A stretch of DNA of 10,126 nt from Gammaproteobacteria bacterium (GTDB lineage: Bacteria > Pseudomonadota > Gammaproteobacteria > Steroidobacterales > GCA-2729495), in the NCBI GenBank assembly GCA_023383735.1, contig JAHDYN010000038.1, positions 1-10,126 on the forward strand. Reading direction: 5' to 3'. How positions within the stretch are numbered: position 1 is the stretch's first letter; each line of letters starts with the position of its first letter. Position numbers and translations under genes: made by a program. The notes beneath the pieces were generated by a model. That model saw only the letters and a list, made by a program, of their open reading frames with translations. It was not told where the DNA came from and did no database searches. Positions 1-6,618 of this stretch are shown here, piece after piece.

Positions 1-824
1 CCCTGTGCGTCGGCATCGCGCTGCTGATCGCCGCCCTGCCTGCTGATGCCGCCCTGCTCTCGGGCTACTTCAGGCACAACGCGCCGGGCGTCTGGGTGAA
101 CTATGAGTCCCGGCAGACAGCCGTGGGCGGACCGCTCAGCGACAGCAACATGCCGATTCCGCAAATAGCCGGGTCCTATACCGTGGACTATGGTTCGATC
201 CGGGTGTCGTCACAGAATCTGGGTATCCAGAACGGCACCTTCGGGTTCAGCAACGCCGGCAGCAGTGCCACCTTCCAGGACAGCCTGACCATCTCCTCAC
301 CCGGCATCCCCCCCTATATGACGGGCACGATGATTGCCCGTCTCGACGTATCGGGCAGCCTCATGGCCACGGGCAACGGGCAGTCACTGTTCATCGTGGA
401 CGTGAACGCCCCATACTTCGGGCAGCAAATCACGGGTGCTTTCTATGGCCCGACGCTTGGCTTCCCGCCCACCATCATCGGCGAGGGCTTCGGCAGCCAT
501 CTCCTGGAGATCCCGTTCATCTTCAGCCAACCCTTCTCGCTCAGTGTCACCGGCAGCACGGATGCCACGGTCCAGATGAACGACTCGGGCAGCGCGCACA
601 CGAACCTCAGCAACACCATCGGCTGGGGCGGGATCCTGGAAATCCGCGACGAATTCGGAGCCATTCTGGATTTCAGCGTGGTCAGCGAATCCGGTTACGA
701 CTATGCGACCGTCCAGGCTGTGCCGCTGCCCGCCTCCGCATGGCTGCTGGTCACGGGCCTGGCTGGCCTTGTCGCCCGGCGACGGTTTGCGCGTGAGCGC
801 AGTTTACGTGACGATATGATCTGA
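1..824 (+). CDS. VPLPA-CTERM (PEP-CTERM-like) sorted secreted protein, 5' end missing
   Basis: The frame is open from the first bases of the window (codons start at base 3), so the true start lies upstream; the GTG at base 96 is internal. The first visible residues are hydrophobic and end in an AALPADA-type signal peptidase site before ALLSGYF, so a Sec signal peptide is nearly complete here. The roughly 255-residue mature part is rich in Gly, Ser, Thr and Asn, looks beta-rich and has no enzyme motif I recognise. The C-terminus carries VPLPAS (codons from about base 720), a hydrophobic helix (WLLVTGLAGLVA) and an RRR cluster. This is the tripartite sorting signal of VPLPA/PEP-CTERM proteins, which exosortase is thought to process at the inner membrane in exopolysaccharide-producing bacteria. 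A further 12-residue tail ending RDDMI follows the arginines, longer than usual. The molecular role of the mature domain is unknown. The sorting call is confident; no exosortase gene is visible here. Confidence 0.85.
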   Translation, partial: LCVGIALLIAALPADAALLSGYFRHNAPGVWVNYESRQTAVGGPLSDSNMPIPQIAGSYTVDYGSIRVSSQNLGIQNGTFGFSNAGSSATFQDSLTISSPGIPPYMTGTMIARLDVSGSLMATGNGQSLFIVDVNAPYFGQQITGAFYGPTLGFPPTIIGEGFGSHLLEIPFIFSQPFSLSVTGSTDATVQMNDSGSAHTNLSNTIGWGGILEIRDEFGAILDFSVVSESGYDYATVQAVPLPASAWLLVTGLAGLVARRRFARERSLRDDMI

Positions 825-828
825 AACC

Positions 829-834
829 GGAGGA
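829..834 (+). promoter_or_regulatory. Ribosome binding site fixing a TTG start
   Basis: A GGAGGA run lies 7 bases before the TTG at 842. The next in-frame ATG (854) would be 19 bases from it, which is too far. This spacing is the main reason for choosing the TTG start of the downstream membrane protein. Confidence 0.65.
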
Positions 835-841
835 TCCGCAG

Positions 842-1279
842 TTGTACAACTTCATGCTAAGCCTGCACAGCTACCTGCGCTGGGCGGTAGTGATCATCGG
901 CATCATCGCTCTGGCGATGGCCTGGGCCGGCGTGTTCTCGCGGGCCCGATGGACGCCGCAGCAGGTGACGCTTGGCCGACTGGCAACCATCGCCTTCGAC
1001 ACCCAGGCACTGGTCGGCGTGCTGCTCTACGCCTGGCTCAGCCCGCTCACCACCGGGGCATTCAGGGACATGGGCGCCGCCATGAAGGACGCGGGCGTGC
1101 GCTTCTATGTCGCTGAACACTCGCTGGTGATGATCATCGCCGCAGTACTGGTGCACGTCGGTGTCATACGCTCCCGCAAGAAGGACTCGCCGCTGCAGGC
1201 GGCCATCTTCTATACGCTGGCCATGGCTGGTGTGCTGGCGCTCACCCCCTGGCGCCGGGCGCTGCTGCCCGGACTCTGA
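842..1279 (+). CDS. Small four-helix membrane protein, cytochrome b-like
   Basis: This 145-residue protein begins at a TTG codon supported by a well-placed Shine-Dalgarno sequence. It shows four likely membrane helices at about residues 12-32, 44-66, 91-110 and 119-137. The N-terminal LHSYLRW and central AEHS motifs resemble a family of about 150-residue integral membrane proteins, common in Bacteroidetes and some Proteobacteria and often labelled 'cytochrome B'. Histidines at positions 9, 93 and 105 lie at helix ends or within helices and could bind haem, but I cannot show that they do. Homologs I recall have a histidine where this protein has Asp53. It follows the VPLPA-CTERM gene by 17 bp and precedes the phosphatase-like lipoprotein by 31 bp, so co-transcription with the downstream genes is likely. 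It could serve as a quinone-linked electron carrier for the molybdoenzyme encoded two genes later; that is inference. The family resemblance is moderately sure and the function unproven. Confidence 0.6.
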   Translation: MYNFMLSLHSYLRWAVVIIGIIALAMAWAGVFSRARWTPQQVTLGRLATIAFDTQALVGVLLYAWLSPLTTGAFRDMGAAMKDAGVRFYVAEHSLVMIIAAVLVHVGVIRSRKKDSPLQAAIFYTLAMAGVLALTPWRRALLPGL

Positions 1280-1310
1280 GCCAGGCCGCACCCGCAGGAG
1301 CAACGGCAGA

Positions 1311-1817
1311 ATGCGCCGCACCATTCTGGCCAGCCTGTGCCTGTCTGTTGTCGCCTGCTCAAGCCAGCTCCAGACGAGGCCCGAGCTGGCCTCGCTGCCC
1401 AATGTCAGTTTTCACGGCTCCGATCGCGTCGGCGCCGGGAAACTGGAGCCAGCCGATATCCCGAAGCTGGCCGCTGGCGGCATCGGGACGGTGATCGATC
1501 TCCGTGACGACAGCGAAACGCCGGACTTCGATGAAGGCGCCGCCGTGCGCGCGGCCGGCATGCGCTACCAGAACCTGCCGATACGCGGCCCGCAGGATCT
1601 GACGGCCGAAAATGTCCGCACCTTTGACGCGCTGCTCAGGTCGGCCGGAAATACGCCGACCCTGATCCACTGTGTGTCCAGCAACCGGGTCGGTGCCCTG
1701 ATGGCCTTGCGGGCCGGCACCCTGCAGGGCCTGTCGAGTGAAGCAGCGCTCGAACTGGGCAAGGCATGGGGCCTCGCCAGTCTGGAGCCGACGGTTCGCG
1801 AACAGCTGGCGAGATGA
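1311..1817 (+). CDS. Lipoprotein with tyrosine-phosphatase-like (DUF442/BLH-type) domain
   Basis: This 168-residue protein starts at ATG 1311, 10 bases after a GGAG; longer in-frame openings upstream are read through the preceding gene and are not credible. Residues 1-16 (MRRTILASLCLSVVAC) are a lipoprotein signal with Cys16 as the predicted acylated residue, so the domain should sit in the periplasm on a membrane anchor. The rest matches the phosphatase-like domain seen in DUF442/beta-lactamase-hydrolase-like proteins and in proteobacterial 'protein tyrosine phosphatase family' proteins: VIDLRDD at 61-67 and the catalytic-type loop HCVSSNRVG at 120-128. The loop is Cys-X4-Arg (C121, R126) rather than the Cys-X5-Arg of classical phosphatases, as is usual in this family. 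Homologs I recall read CASGNRVG, so the loop Gly is Ser here. The substrate is unknown. Related domains occur beside sulfide and persulfide genes. Its stop overlaps the start of the molybdopterin oxidoreductase gene, which argues for joint expression. Confidence 0.75.
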   Translation: MRRTILASLCLSVVACSSQLQTRPELASLPNVSFHGSDRVGAGKLEPADIPKLAAGGIGTVIDLRDDSETPDFDEGAAVRAAGMRYQNLPIRGPQDLTAENVRTFDALLRSAGNTPTLIHCVSSNRVGALMALRAGTLQGLSSEAALELGKAWGLASLEPTVREQLAR

Positions 1818-3985
1818 GCCGTCCAACGGTTGGCGGCGGCCCGAAGAAGGTGCTGTACGCACTCAGGACCGCAACGCGGACCGGCTTGCGCAACACGGCC
1901 AAGACCCTCAACTCGAAAAATGCCTGCAAGGCCTGCGGCCTGGGCATGGGTGGGCAACACGGCGGCATGACCAACGAGCTGGGCGAGTATCCCAGCGTCT
2001 GCAACAAGAGCATCCAGGCACAGTCCACCGATATCCAGCCGGCCATTCCGGTGCCGGTGCTGACGGCTCCGCTCGCGGAACTGCGGGCACTCGACGGTTA
2101 TGCGCTGGAACATCTCGGACGGCTCGGCAATCCGATCCACAAGGCCGCTGGCGCAGACCGGTACCAGGTGGTGGACTGGGAGTGGGCCCTCGACCGGGCG
2201 GCACAGCGCCTGCGGGCTGTCGATCCGCATCGATCTTTCTTCTATTCCTCGGGACGATCGTCAAATGAGGCCGGAGTCGTATTCCAGTTGCTGGCACGGG
2301 CCTTTGGAACCAACCACGTCAACAATTGCTCCTATTACTGCCACCAGGCGACGAGTGTCGGACTGGAAACGACGATTGGCACCGGCACCTCGACCGTCGA
2401 ACTGGCCGACCTGTCGAAGTGCGATCTCGTTTTCGTGATCGGCGCCAACCCCTCCTCGAATCATCCGCGCTTCATCCACAAGCTGCAGGAATGCCGGGCC
2501 CGGGGTGGCGAAGTGATCGTGATCAATCCGGCGCGTGAGCCGGGGCTGGTCCGATTCGCCGCACCGAAACGTCCGGTATCGATGCTGAAGGGCGGCGACT
2601 GGATCGCCTCGGACTATCTGCAGCCGCGCATCGGCTCGGACGTGGCCCTGCTCAAGGGTCTGGCGAAGGCAGTGCTGGCTGCAGGTGCCGAGGACCGGGA
2701 TTTCATCAACCGCCACACCGCGGGATTTGCGGACTTCGAGGCCGATATCGATGGCGAATCATGGCCCGCAATCGAGGCGCGCTGCGGAATTCCGCGGGCC
2801 GACATCGAGCGGGTCGCGGCGCTGTACGCGAAGGCCGGCAATGCCGTGTTCGCCTGGGGCATGGGCATGACGCACCACCTGCACGGGTCCGACAACGTCG
2901 AGTACATAGCCAACCTGGCCCTGCTGCGTGGGCAGATCGGCAGGCCCGGCGCCGGCCTGCTGCCACTTCGCGGCCACAGCAATGTCCAGGGCATCGGCAC
3001 GATTGGCGTCAAGCCGGTGCTTTCTGCCGAGATCTTCGCCGGCATCGAGCAGGCCTTTGGCGTCTCGCTGCCGGCCACCCATGGCCATGACACGATGGCG
3101 GGCATGCAGGCTGCCAGCCGCGGTGAAATCGACGCCGCTGTCATCATGGGCGGCAACCTCCACGAAGCCAGTCCTGATCAGGCCTGGACGGAGCAGGCAT
3201 TCAACCGGATCGGCTTCAGCCTGTTCCTGACAACCACGCTGAACCGGGGCCACGTGGCAGGCTGCGACGGCAGGGAGATGCTGGTGCTGCCGGTGACAGC
3301 GCGGGACGAGGAATGGGAACCGACCACGCAGGAATCGATGTTCAACTATGTACGGCTGAGTGATGGCGGAATCACCCGCCTCGACTCGGTGCGTCCCGAG
3401 GTGGACATCCTGACGCGGCTCGCCGAGCGGCTGCTGCCTGATACGCCAATCGCATTCAGCGCCTTCCGCCAGCACCGCACGCTTCGTGAAGCCATCGCCC
3501 GCATCGTGCCCGGCATGGAAGACCTCGCCGACATCGATGTTGCGAAGCGCGAATTCCATGTCCGCGGCCGGCTGCTGCACACGCCGCACTTCAACACGAC
3601 TGACGGCCGGGCCCGGTTTGTCTGCCGGCCGGTACCGCCTGCATCGGCCAGCCCGCTGATCCTGACCACCGTGCGCAGCGAAGGCCAGTTCAACACCATC
3701 GTCTACGAACGGACCGACAGTTACCGCAACGGTGCCGGCCGATGGACGGCGCTGCTGCATCCCGCTGATCTCGCCGCCCACGGCCTCGCAGATGGCGACA
3801 CCGCCACACTGGTTTCTGCGCATGGCCGCATGGAGGGCATCACCGTACGGGCTTTCGACCTTGCCCGCGGCAGCGTCATGGCCTACTTCCCCGAAGCGAA
3901 TGTGCTGACCGGTACCGCCGTTGATCCGCGCAGCAGGACGCCGGCCTTCAAGTCGACGCCGGTCTGGTTTGCAGGCGAGTTCTGA
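1814..3985 (+). CDS. FdhF/YdeP-family molybdopterin oxidoreductase
   Basis: From ATG 1814 (ATGA overlap with the preceding stop) this encodes 723 residues, close to the about 760 of E. coli YdeP. An earlier in-frame ATG at 1766 lies inside the lipoprotein gene and is less likely. Near the N-terminus, Cys38-X2-Cys41 followed by GLGMGGQHGGM and Cys63 form a probable Fe-S site with three clear cysteines, as in YdeP-like proteins, rather than the four of classical formate dehydrogenases. NNCSYYCHQATSVGL places Cys176-His177 where formate dehydrogenases have the Mo-binding Cys or Sec followed by His. The body contains the pterin-binding run VIGANPSSNHP (208-218). The C-terminus has PEANVL (693-698) and DPRSRTPAFKS, the hallmark of the molybdopterin-dinucleotide-binding domain in this family. 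No Tat or Sec signal is seen, so it is probably cytoplasmic. YdeP is linked to acid resistance, but the substrate of this group is unknown. The family call is firm; the reaction is not. Confidence 0.9.
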   Translation: MSRPTVGGGPKKVLYALRTATRTGLRNTAKTLNSKNACKACGLGMGGQHGGMTNELGEYPSVCNKSIQAQSTDIQPAIPVPVLTAPLAELRALDGYALEHLGRLGNPIHKAAGADRYQVVDWEWALDRAAQRLRAVDPHRSFFYSSGRSSNEAGVVFQLLARAFGTNHVNNCSYYCHQATSVGLETTIGTGTSTVELADLSKCDLVFVIGANPSSNHPRFIHKLQECRARGGEVIVINPAREPGLVRFAAPKRPVSMLKGGDWIASDYLQPRIGSDVALLKGLAKAVLAAGAEDRDFINRHTAGFADFEADIDGESWPAIEARCGIPRADIERVAALYAKAGNAVFAWGMGMTHHLHGSDNVEYIANLALLRGQIGRPGAGLLPLRGHSNVQGIGTIGVKPVLSAEIFAGIEQAFGVSLPATHGHDTMAGMQAASRGEIDAAVIMGGNLHEASPDQAWTEQAFNRIGFSLFLTTTLNRGHVAGCDGREMLVLPVTARDEEWEPTTQESMFNYVRLSDGGITRLDSVRPEVDILTRLAERLLPDTPIAFSAFRQHRTLREAIARIVPGMEDLADIDVAKREFHVRGRLLHTPHFNTTDGRARFVCRPVPPASASPLILTTVRSEGQFNTIVYERTDSYRNGAGRWTALLHPADLAAHGLADGDTATLVSAHGRMEGITVRAFDLARGSVMAYFPEANVLTGTAVDPRSRTPAFKSTPVWFAGEF

Positions 3986-4000
3986 ACAGCGACCGGCGTC
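3955..4000. repeat. Perfect 10-bp inverted repeat around the oxidoreductase stop codon
   Basis: GACGCCGGTC at 3955-3964 is the exact reverse complement of GACCGGCGTC at 3991-4000, with a 26-base spacer holding the TGA stop (3983-3985). An RNA stem of this size and GC content would be stable. No T-run follows, so it is not a standard intrinsic terminator. It could be an mRNA 3'-end stabiliser, part of a Rho-dependent terminator, or a protein-binding site before the lemA unit. Confidence 0.5.
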
Positions 4001-4034
4001 ACGGTACGGCACTGGAGCAGCAGGATTCAGCCCT

Positions 4035-4040
4035 TATACT
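4035..4040 (+). promoter_or_regulatory. Candidate -10 box of a lemA promoter
   Basis: TATACT lies 38 bases before the lemA ATG in an otherwise GC-rich 93-bp gap (3986-4078), the only sizeable non-coding stretch in the left part of the window. It matches five of six positions of the sigma-70 -10 consensus. No good -35 is found: the hexamer at a 17-base spacer (4012-4017) is CTGGAG. A GGGGG run at 4067-4071, 7 bases before the ATG, could serve as ribosome binding site. The position between two apparent transcription units supports the call, but the missing -35 keeps it tentative. Confidence 0.4.
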
Positions 4041-4078
4041 GGCTGCGGCTGTTACCAGGATTCAACGGGGGCATCATC

Positions 4079-4663
4079 ATGGGTCTGTTCGTCATCGTCG
4101 TGCTTACTGCACTGGTGCTGTACCTGATCAGCATCTACAACCGGCTGGTGACGGTGCGCAATGCCGCACGCAACGCCTTCGCACAGATCGACGTACAGCT
4201 GACGCGCCGGCATGACCTGGTCCCGAACCTCGTCGAAGTTGCCAAGGGCTATCTGGCCCACGAGAAAAACACCCTGGAAGCCGTCATCCAGGCGCGCAAT
4301 ACCGCCGTGGCCGGACTCAAGGCCGCTGCAGCCGATCCCGCCAATGCAGCGACCATGGAATCGCTCGCAGGCGCAGAGAACCAGCTCAGCAGCGCGCTCA
4401 GCCGACTGTTTGCACTGGCCGAGGCCTATCCCGACCTCAAGGCCAACCAGACCATGATGCAGCTCTCCGAAGAGCTGACCACCACCGAGAACAAGGTGGC
4501 TTTTGCGCGCCAGGCATATAACGACGGCGTCATGAGCTACAACAACGCGCGTGAGGTCTTTCCGAACAACTTCGTGTCATCGACCTTTGACTTCCGCGCC
4601 ATGAAGCTGCTCGAGATCGAGAACGCGGTGATGCGCGACGTGCCGAAGATCAGCTTCAGCTAG
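4079..4663 (+). CDS. lemA: LemA family protein
   Basis: This 194-residue protein has the standard LemA plan and length. An N-terminal membrane helix (about residues 2-20) is followed by the conserved start of the helical domain, with NRLVTVRNAARNAFAQIDVQ and then LTRRHDLVPNLVEVAKGY. The C-terminal segment with YNDGVMSYNNAREVFPNNF is also typical of the family. LemA proteins are inner-membrane-anchored helical bundles of uncertain biochemical role, often encoded next to M48 metalloproteases, as here with a 29-bp gap. The usual idea is that they assist or regulate membrane-protein quality control with the protease. ATG 4079 is chosen because it precedes the membrane helix directly and has a G-rich sequence 7 bases upstream. 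The gene probably begins a two-gene unit. The family call is near certain; the function is inferred from neighbourhood. Confidence 0.95.
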   Translation: MGLFVIVVLTALVLYLISIYNRLVTVRNAARNAFAQIDVQLTRRHDLVPNLVEVAKGYLAHEKNTLEAVIQARNTAVAGLKAAAADPANAATMESLAGAENQLSSALSRLFALAEAYPDLKANQTMMQLSEELTTTENKVAFARQAYNDGVMSYNNAREVFPNNFVSSTFDFRAMKLLEIENAVMRDVPKISFS

Positions 4664-4692
4664 GCGGTACGGGCCGGATCGCCGACAGGCAG

Positions 4693-6618
4693 ATGAATTT
4701 CTGGGCCCGCCAGGCCGAAGCCCGGCAGCGCAGCCGCTGGCTCGTGGCGATATTCATCGCCGCGGTGCTGGCCATCGTGCTGGCCGTCAACTTCATCGTC
4801 CTCAGCCTGCTGGCGCTGTTCGACGCCGGCCAGCCGGCCGTGGCCGACGCGGTCTGGCTGGCACGTCATCCGCAGGCTGCGCTGGTCACCACGCTGGGGG
4901 TGCTGGGGATCATCGGCATCGCCAATCTCTACAAGACCATGTCCCTGTCGGCCGGCGGCGGCGTGGTGGCGAGGTCGCTGGGCGGCCTGCGGGTACAGGC
5001 CGACACCACGGACCCCCTGCAGCAACGGCTGGTGCATGTCGTCGAGGAGATGGCCATTGCCTCGGGCGTGCCGGTACCGGCCGTCTATGTGCTGGAACAG
5101 GAAGAAGGCATCAACGCCTTTGCCGCCGGCCATACGCCCGCCAATGCCGCCATCGCCGTGACCCGCGGCGCCCTGCAACACCTGAATCGTGCCGAACTGC
5201 AGGGCGTGATCGGACACGAGTTCAGCCACATCCTGAACGGCGACATGTGGCTCAACATACGCATCATGGGCATGCTGTTCGGGCTGCTGGTGATCGCCAT
5301 CGCCGGACGCACGGTGTCCTGGTATGCGCCGCGCGGAGGCGACCGCTGGCGCGGCAGCGGCGGACTGCTGATTCTGGCCGGCGTGCTGGTGATGGCGCTC
5401 GGCTATATCGGCGTGTTCTTCGGCCGCCTGATCCAGGCGGCGGTATCGCGCCAGCGCGAATTCCTCGCCGATGCCTCGGCAGTGCAGTTCACCCGCGACA
5501 CCACCGGCCTGCGCGACGCGCTGCTGAAGATCGGCAGCGTGCGCGGCTCGCGGGTCCGCCATCCGGAAGCCGAGGAAGTCGCGCACATGCTGTTTGCGCC
5601 GGGCATGACGCGCTGGTTCGCCACCCATCCGCCACTGCTTGCACGGATTCGCGCCCTCGATCCGGGCATCGATCCGGCACAGTTCGATGAGCTGCGGCTG
5701 GAGGTAAAACCGCAACCGCTCGGCGTCGTGGAGGTCGTCAGCAGGGACCGGCTGCCACGCTCTCTCGAGGCGGGCGGCGGTTCCGCCCACCGGTCCCTGT
5801 CGCTCGACCCGACCGGGTTGCCGGCGCTGGTCGGCAACCCCGGCGCCCGCGAGGTGGCACAGGCGCGCACGCTGCGGGAATCACTGAGCGACAAGTACGC
5901 AGGCGATGACGGCGACCACCTCAGCCGGGCCACCGCGCTGCTCTTTGCCCTGGTGCTCGACTCGGCGCCGGCAGTGCGCAGCAACCAGCTGCAGAAGGTG
6001 CGCGCAAGCTTCGGCGCGCCGCTCGAGGCGCATGTCATCGAACAGGGCGCGAGAGTGGCCAGCCTGGAAAGCGGTCTGCACCTGGCCCTGCTCGGGGAGA
6101 TCGTGCCGGTGCTCCGGCAGCTGCCGGCCACCGGACGGCGCCGGATCCTCGGCTGCCTGGGCGAACTGTGCCGCACCGATGGCATGACCAGCGTCTTCGA
6201 ATACGTGGTGTGCACATTGGCCCGGACTTATATCGGCGAGTCGCTTGAACCCGGGCGCAGCGCGCGGCTGACCACCACGGCCCGGACGGGGCCCGAGCTG
6301 CAGGCCCTGTTTTCCACCCTCGCCGCCCACGGCCACGCGGATCCTGAAGCCGCGGCGCAGGCCTATCAGGCGGGCATGACGCACCTGGGACTGGCGCAGA
6401 TTCCGCCATTCAGCCCCGTTCCCGGCTGGAGCGGTGCACTCGACCGGGCGCTGCGCTGTCTGGACGGGCTGGAAGCCGCCGGCAAGTCACGCCTGGTCGA
6501 AGCGCTGGGCATCACGGTCGTGCACGACGGTCAGGTCATGCGCACGGAAGCCGAACTGTTGCGCGCTATCTGTGCGGTGCTGCACTGTCCTCTGCCACCG
6601 CTGGTGGACCCGGACTGA
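4693..6618 (+). CDS. Membrane-bound M48 family zinc metalloprotease with long C-terminal extension
   Basis: This 641-residue protein has two N-terminal membrane helices (about 17-42 and 62-80), then the M48 core. The core contains GINAFAAG (139-146), the zinc-binding HEFSH motif (175-179, Glu176 catalytic), two more helices (about 189-206 and 224-247) and REFLAD, where Glu256 is the expected third zinc ligand. THPP at 311-314 is also typical of M48 proteins. All catalytic residues are present, so it should be active, with the catalytic site on the cytoplasmic face as in HtpX. From about residue 340 to the end there is a soluble, mainly helical extension of some 300 residues that HtpX lacks. 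It ends in LLRAICAVLHCPLPPL, a tail I recall in other LemA-linked M48 proteins. It follows lemA by 29 bp and likely acts with it in degrading damaged membrane proteins. The 3' end overlaps the convergent antiporter gene by 53 bp. Confidence 0.93.
   Translation: MNFWARQAEARQRSRWLVAIFIAAVLAIVLAVNFIVLSLLALFDAGQPAVADAVWLARHPQAALVTTLGVLGIIGIANLYKTMSLSAGGGVVARSLGGLRVQADTTDPLQQRLVHVVEEMAIASGVPVPAVYVLEQEEGINAFAAGHTPANAAIAVTRGALQHLNRAELQGVIGHEFSHILNGDMWLNIRIMGMLFGLLVIAIAGRTVSWYAPRGGDRWRGSGGLLILAGVLVMALGYIGVFFGRLIQAAVSRQREFLADASAVQFTRDTTGLRDALLKIGSVRGSRVRHPEAEEVAHMLFAPGMTRWFATHPPLLARIRALDPGIDPAQFDELRLEVKPQPLGVVEVVSRDRLPRSLEAGGGSAHRSLSLDPTGLPALVGNPGAREVAQARTLRESLSDKYAGDDGDHLSRATALLFALVLDSAPAVRSNQLQKVRASFGAPLEAHVIEQGARVASLESGLHLALLGEIVPVLRQLPATGRRRILGCLGELCRTDGMTSVFEYVVCTLARTYIGESLEPGRSARLTTTARTGPELQALFSTLAAHGHADPEAAAQAYQAGMTHLGLAQIPPFSPVPGWSGALDRALRCLDGLEAAGKSRLVEALGITVVHDGQVMRTEAELLRAICAVLHCPLPPLVDPD

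Noticed and set aside
96..98. GTG as the start of the first gene
   Set aside because: The upstream in-frame codons encode a signal peptide, so this GTG is internal.
1255..1272. Hairpin with CCGGGC/GCCCGG arms and a 6-base loop near the end of the four-helix protein gene
   Set aside because: The stem is only 6 bp, lies in coding sequence and has no T-run; such GC-rich stems arise by chance here.
1720..1732. CCCTGCAGGG palindrome in the lipoprotein gene
   Set aside because: It is a single short palindrome inside coding sequence with no second copy seen, so chance is the simplest explanation.
2336..2345. Possible selenocysteine enzyme
   Set aside because: The Mo-site codon is TGC (Cys), there is no in-frame TGA, and no SECIS-like element is needed.
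2940..2960. Near-palindrome around CCGGCGCCGG in the oxidoreductase gene
   Set aside because: It encodes the family-like segment GRPGAGLLPLRGHSNVQG, so codon choice in GC-rich DNA explains it.
2759..4012. Long minus-strand open frame (417 codons) opposite the oxidoreductase gene
   Set aside because: It lies antisense to a clearly recognised molybdoenzyme and its translation shows no family features. Long antisense frames are expected in GC-rich coding DNA.
4660..5790. Minus-strand open frame (376 codons) opposite the M48 protease
   Set aside because: The composition is His-, Gln- and Arg-rich, as shadow frames are, with no recognisable domain, and it overlaps the protease catalytic region.
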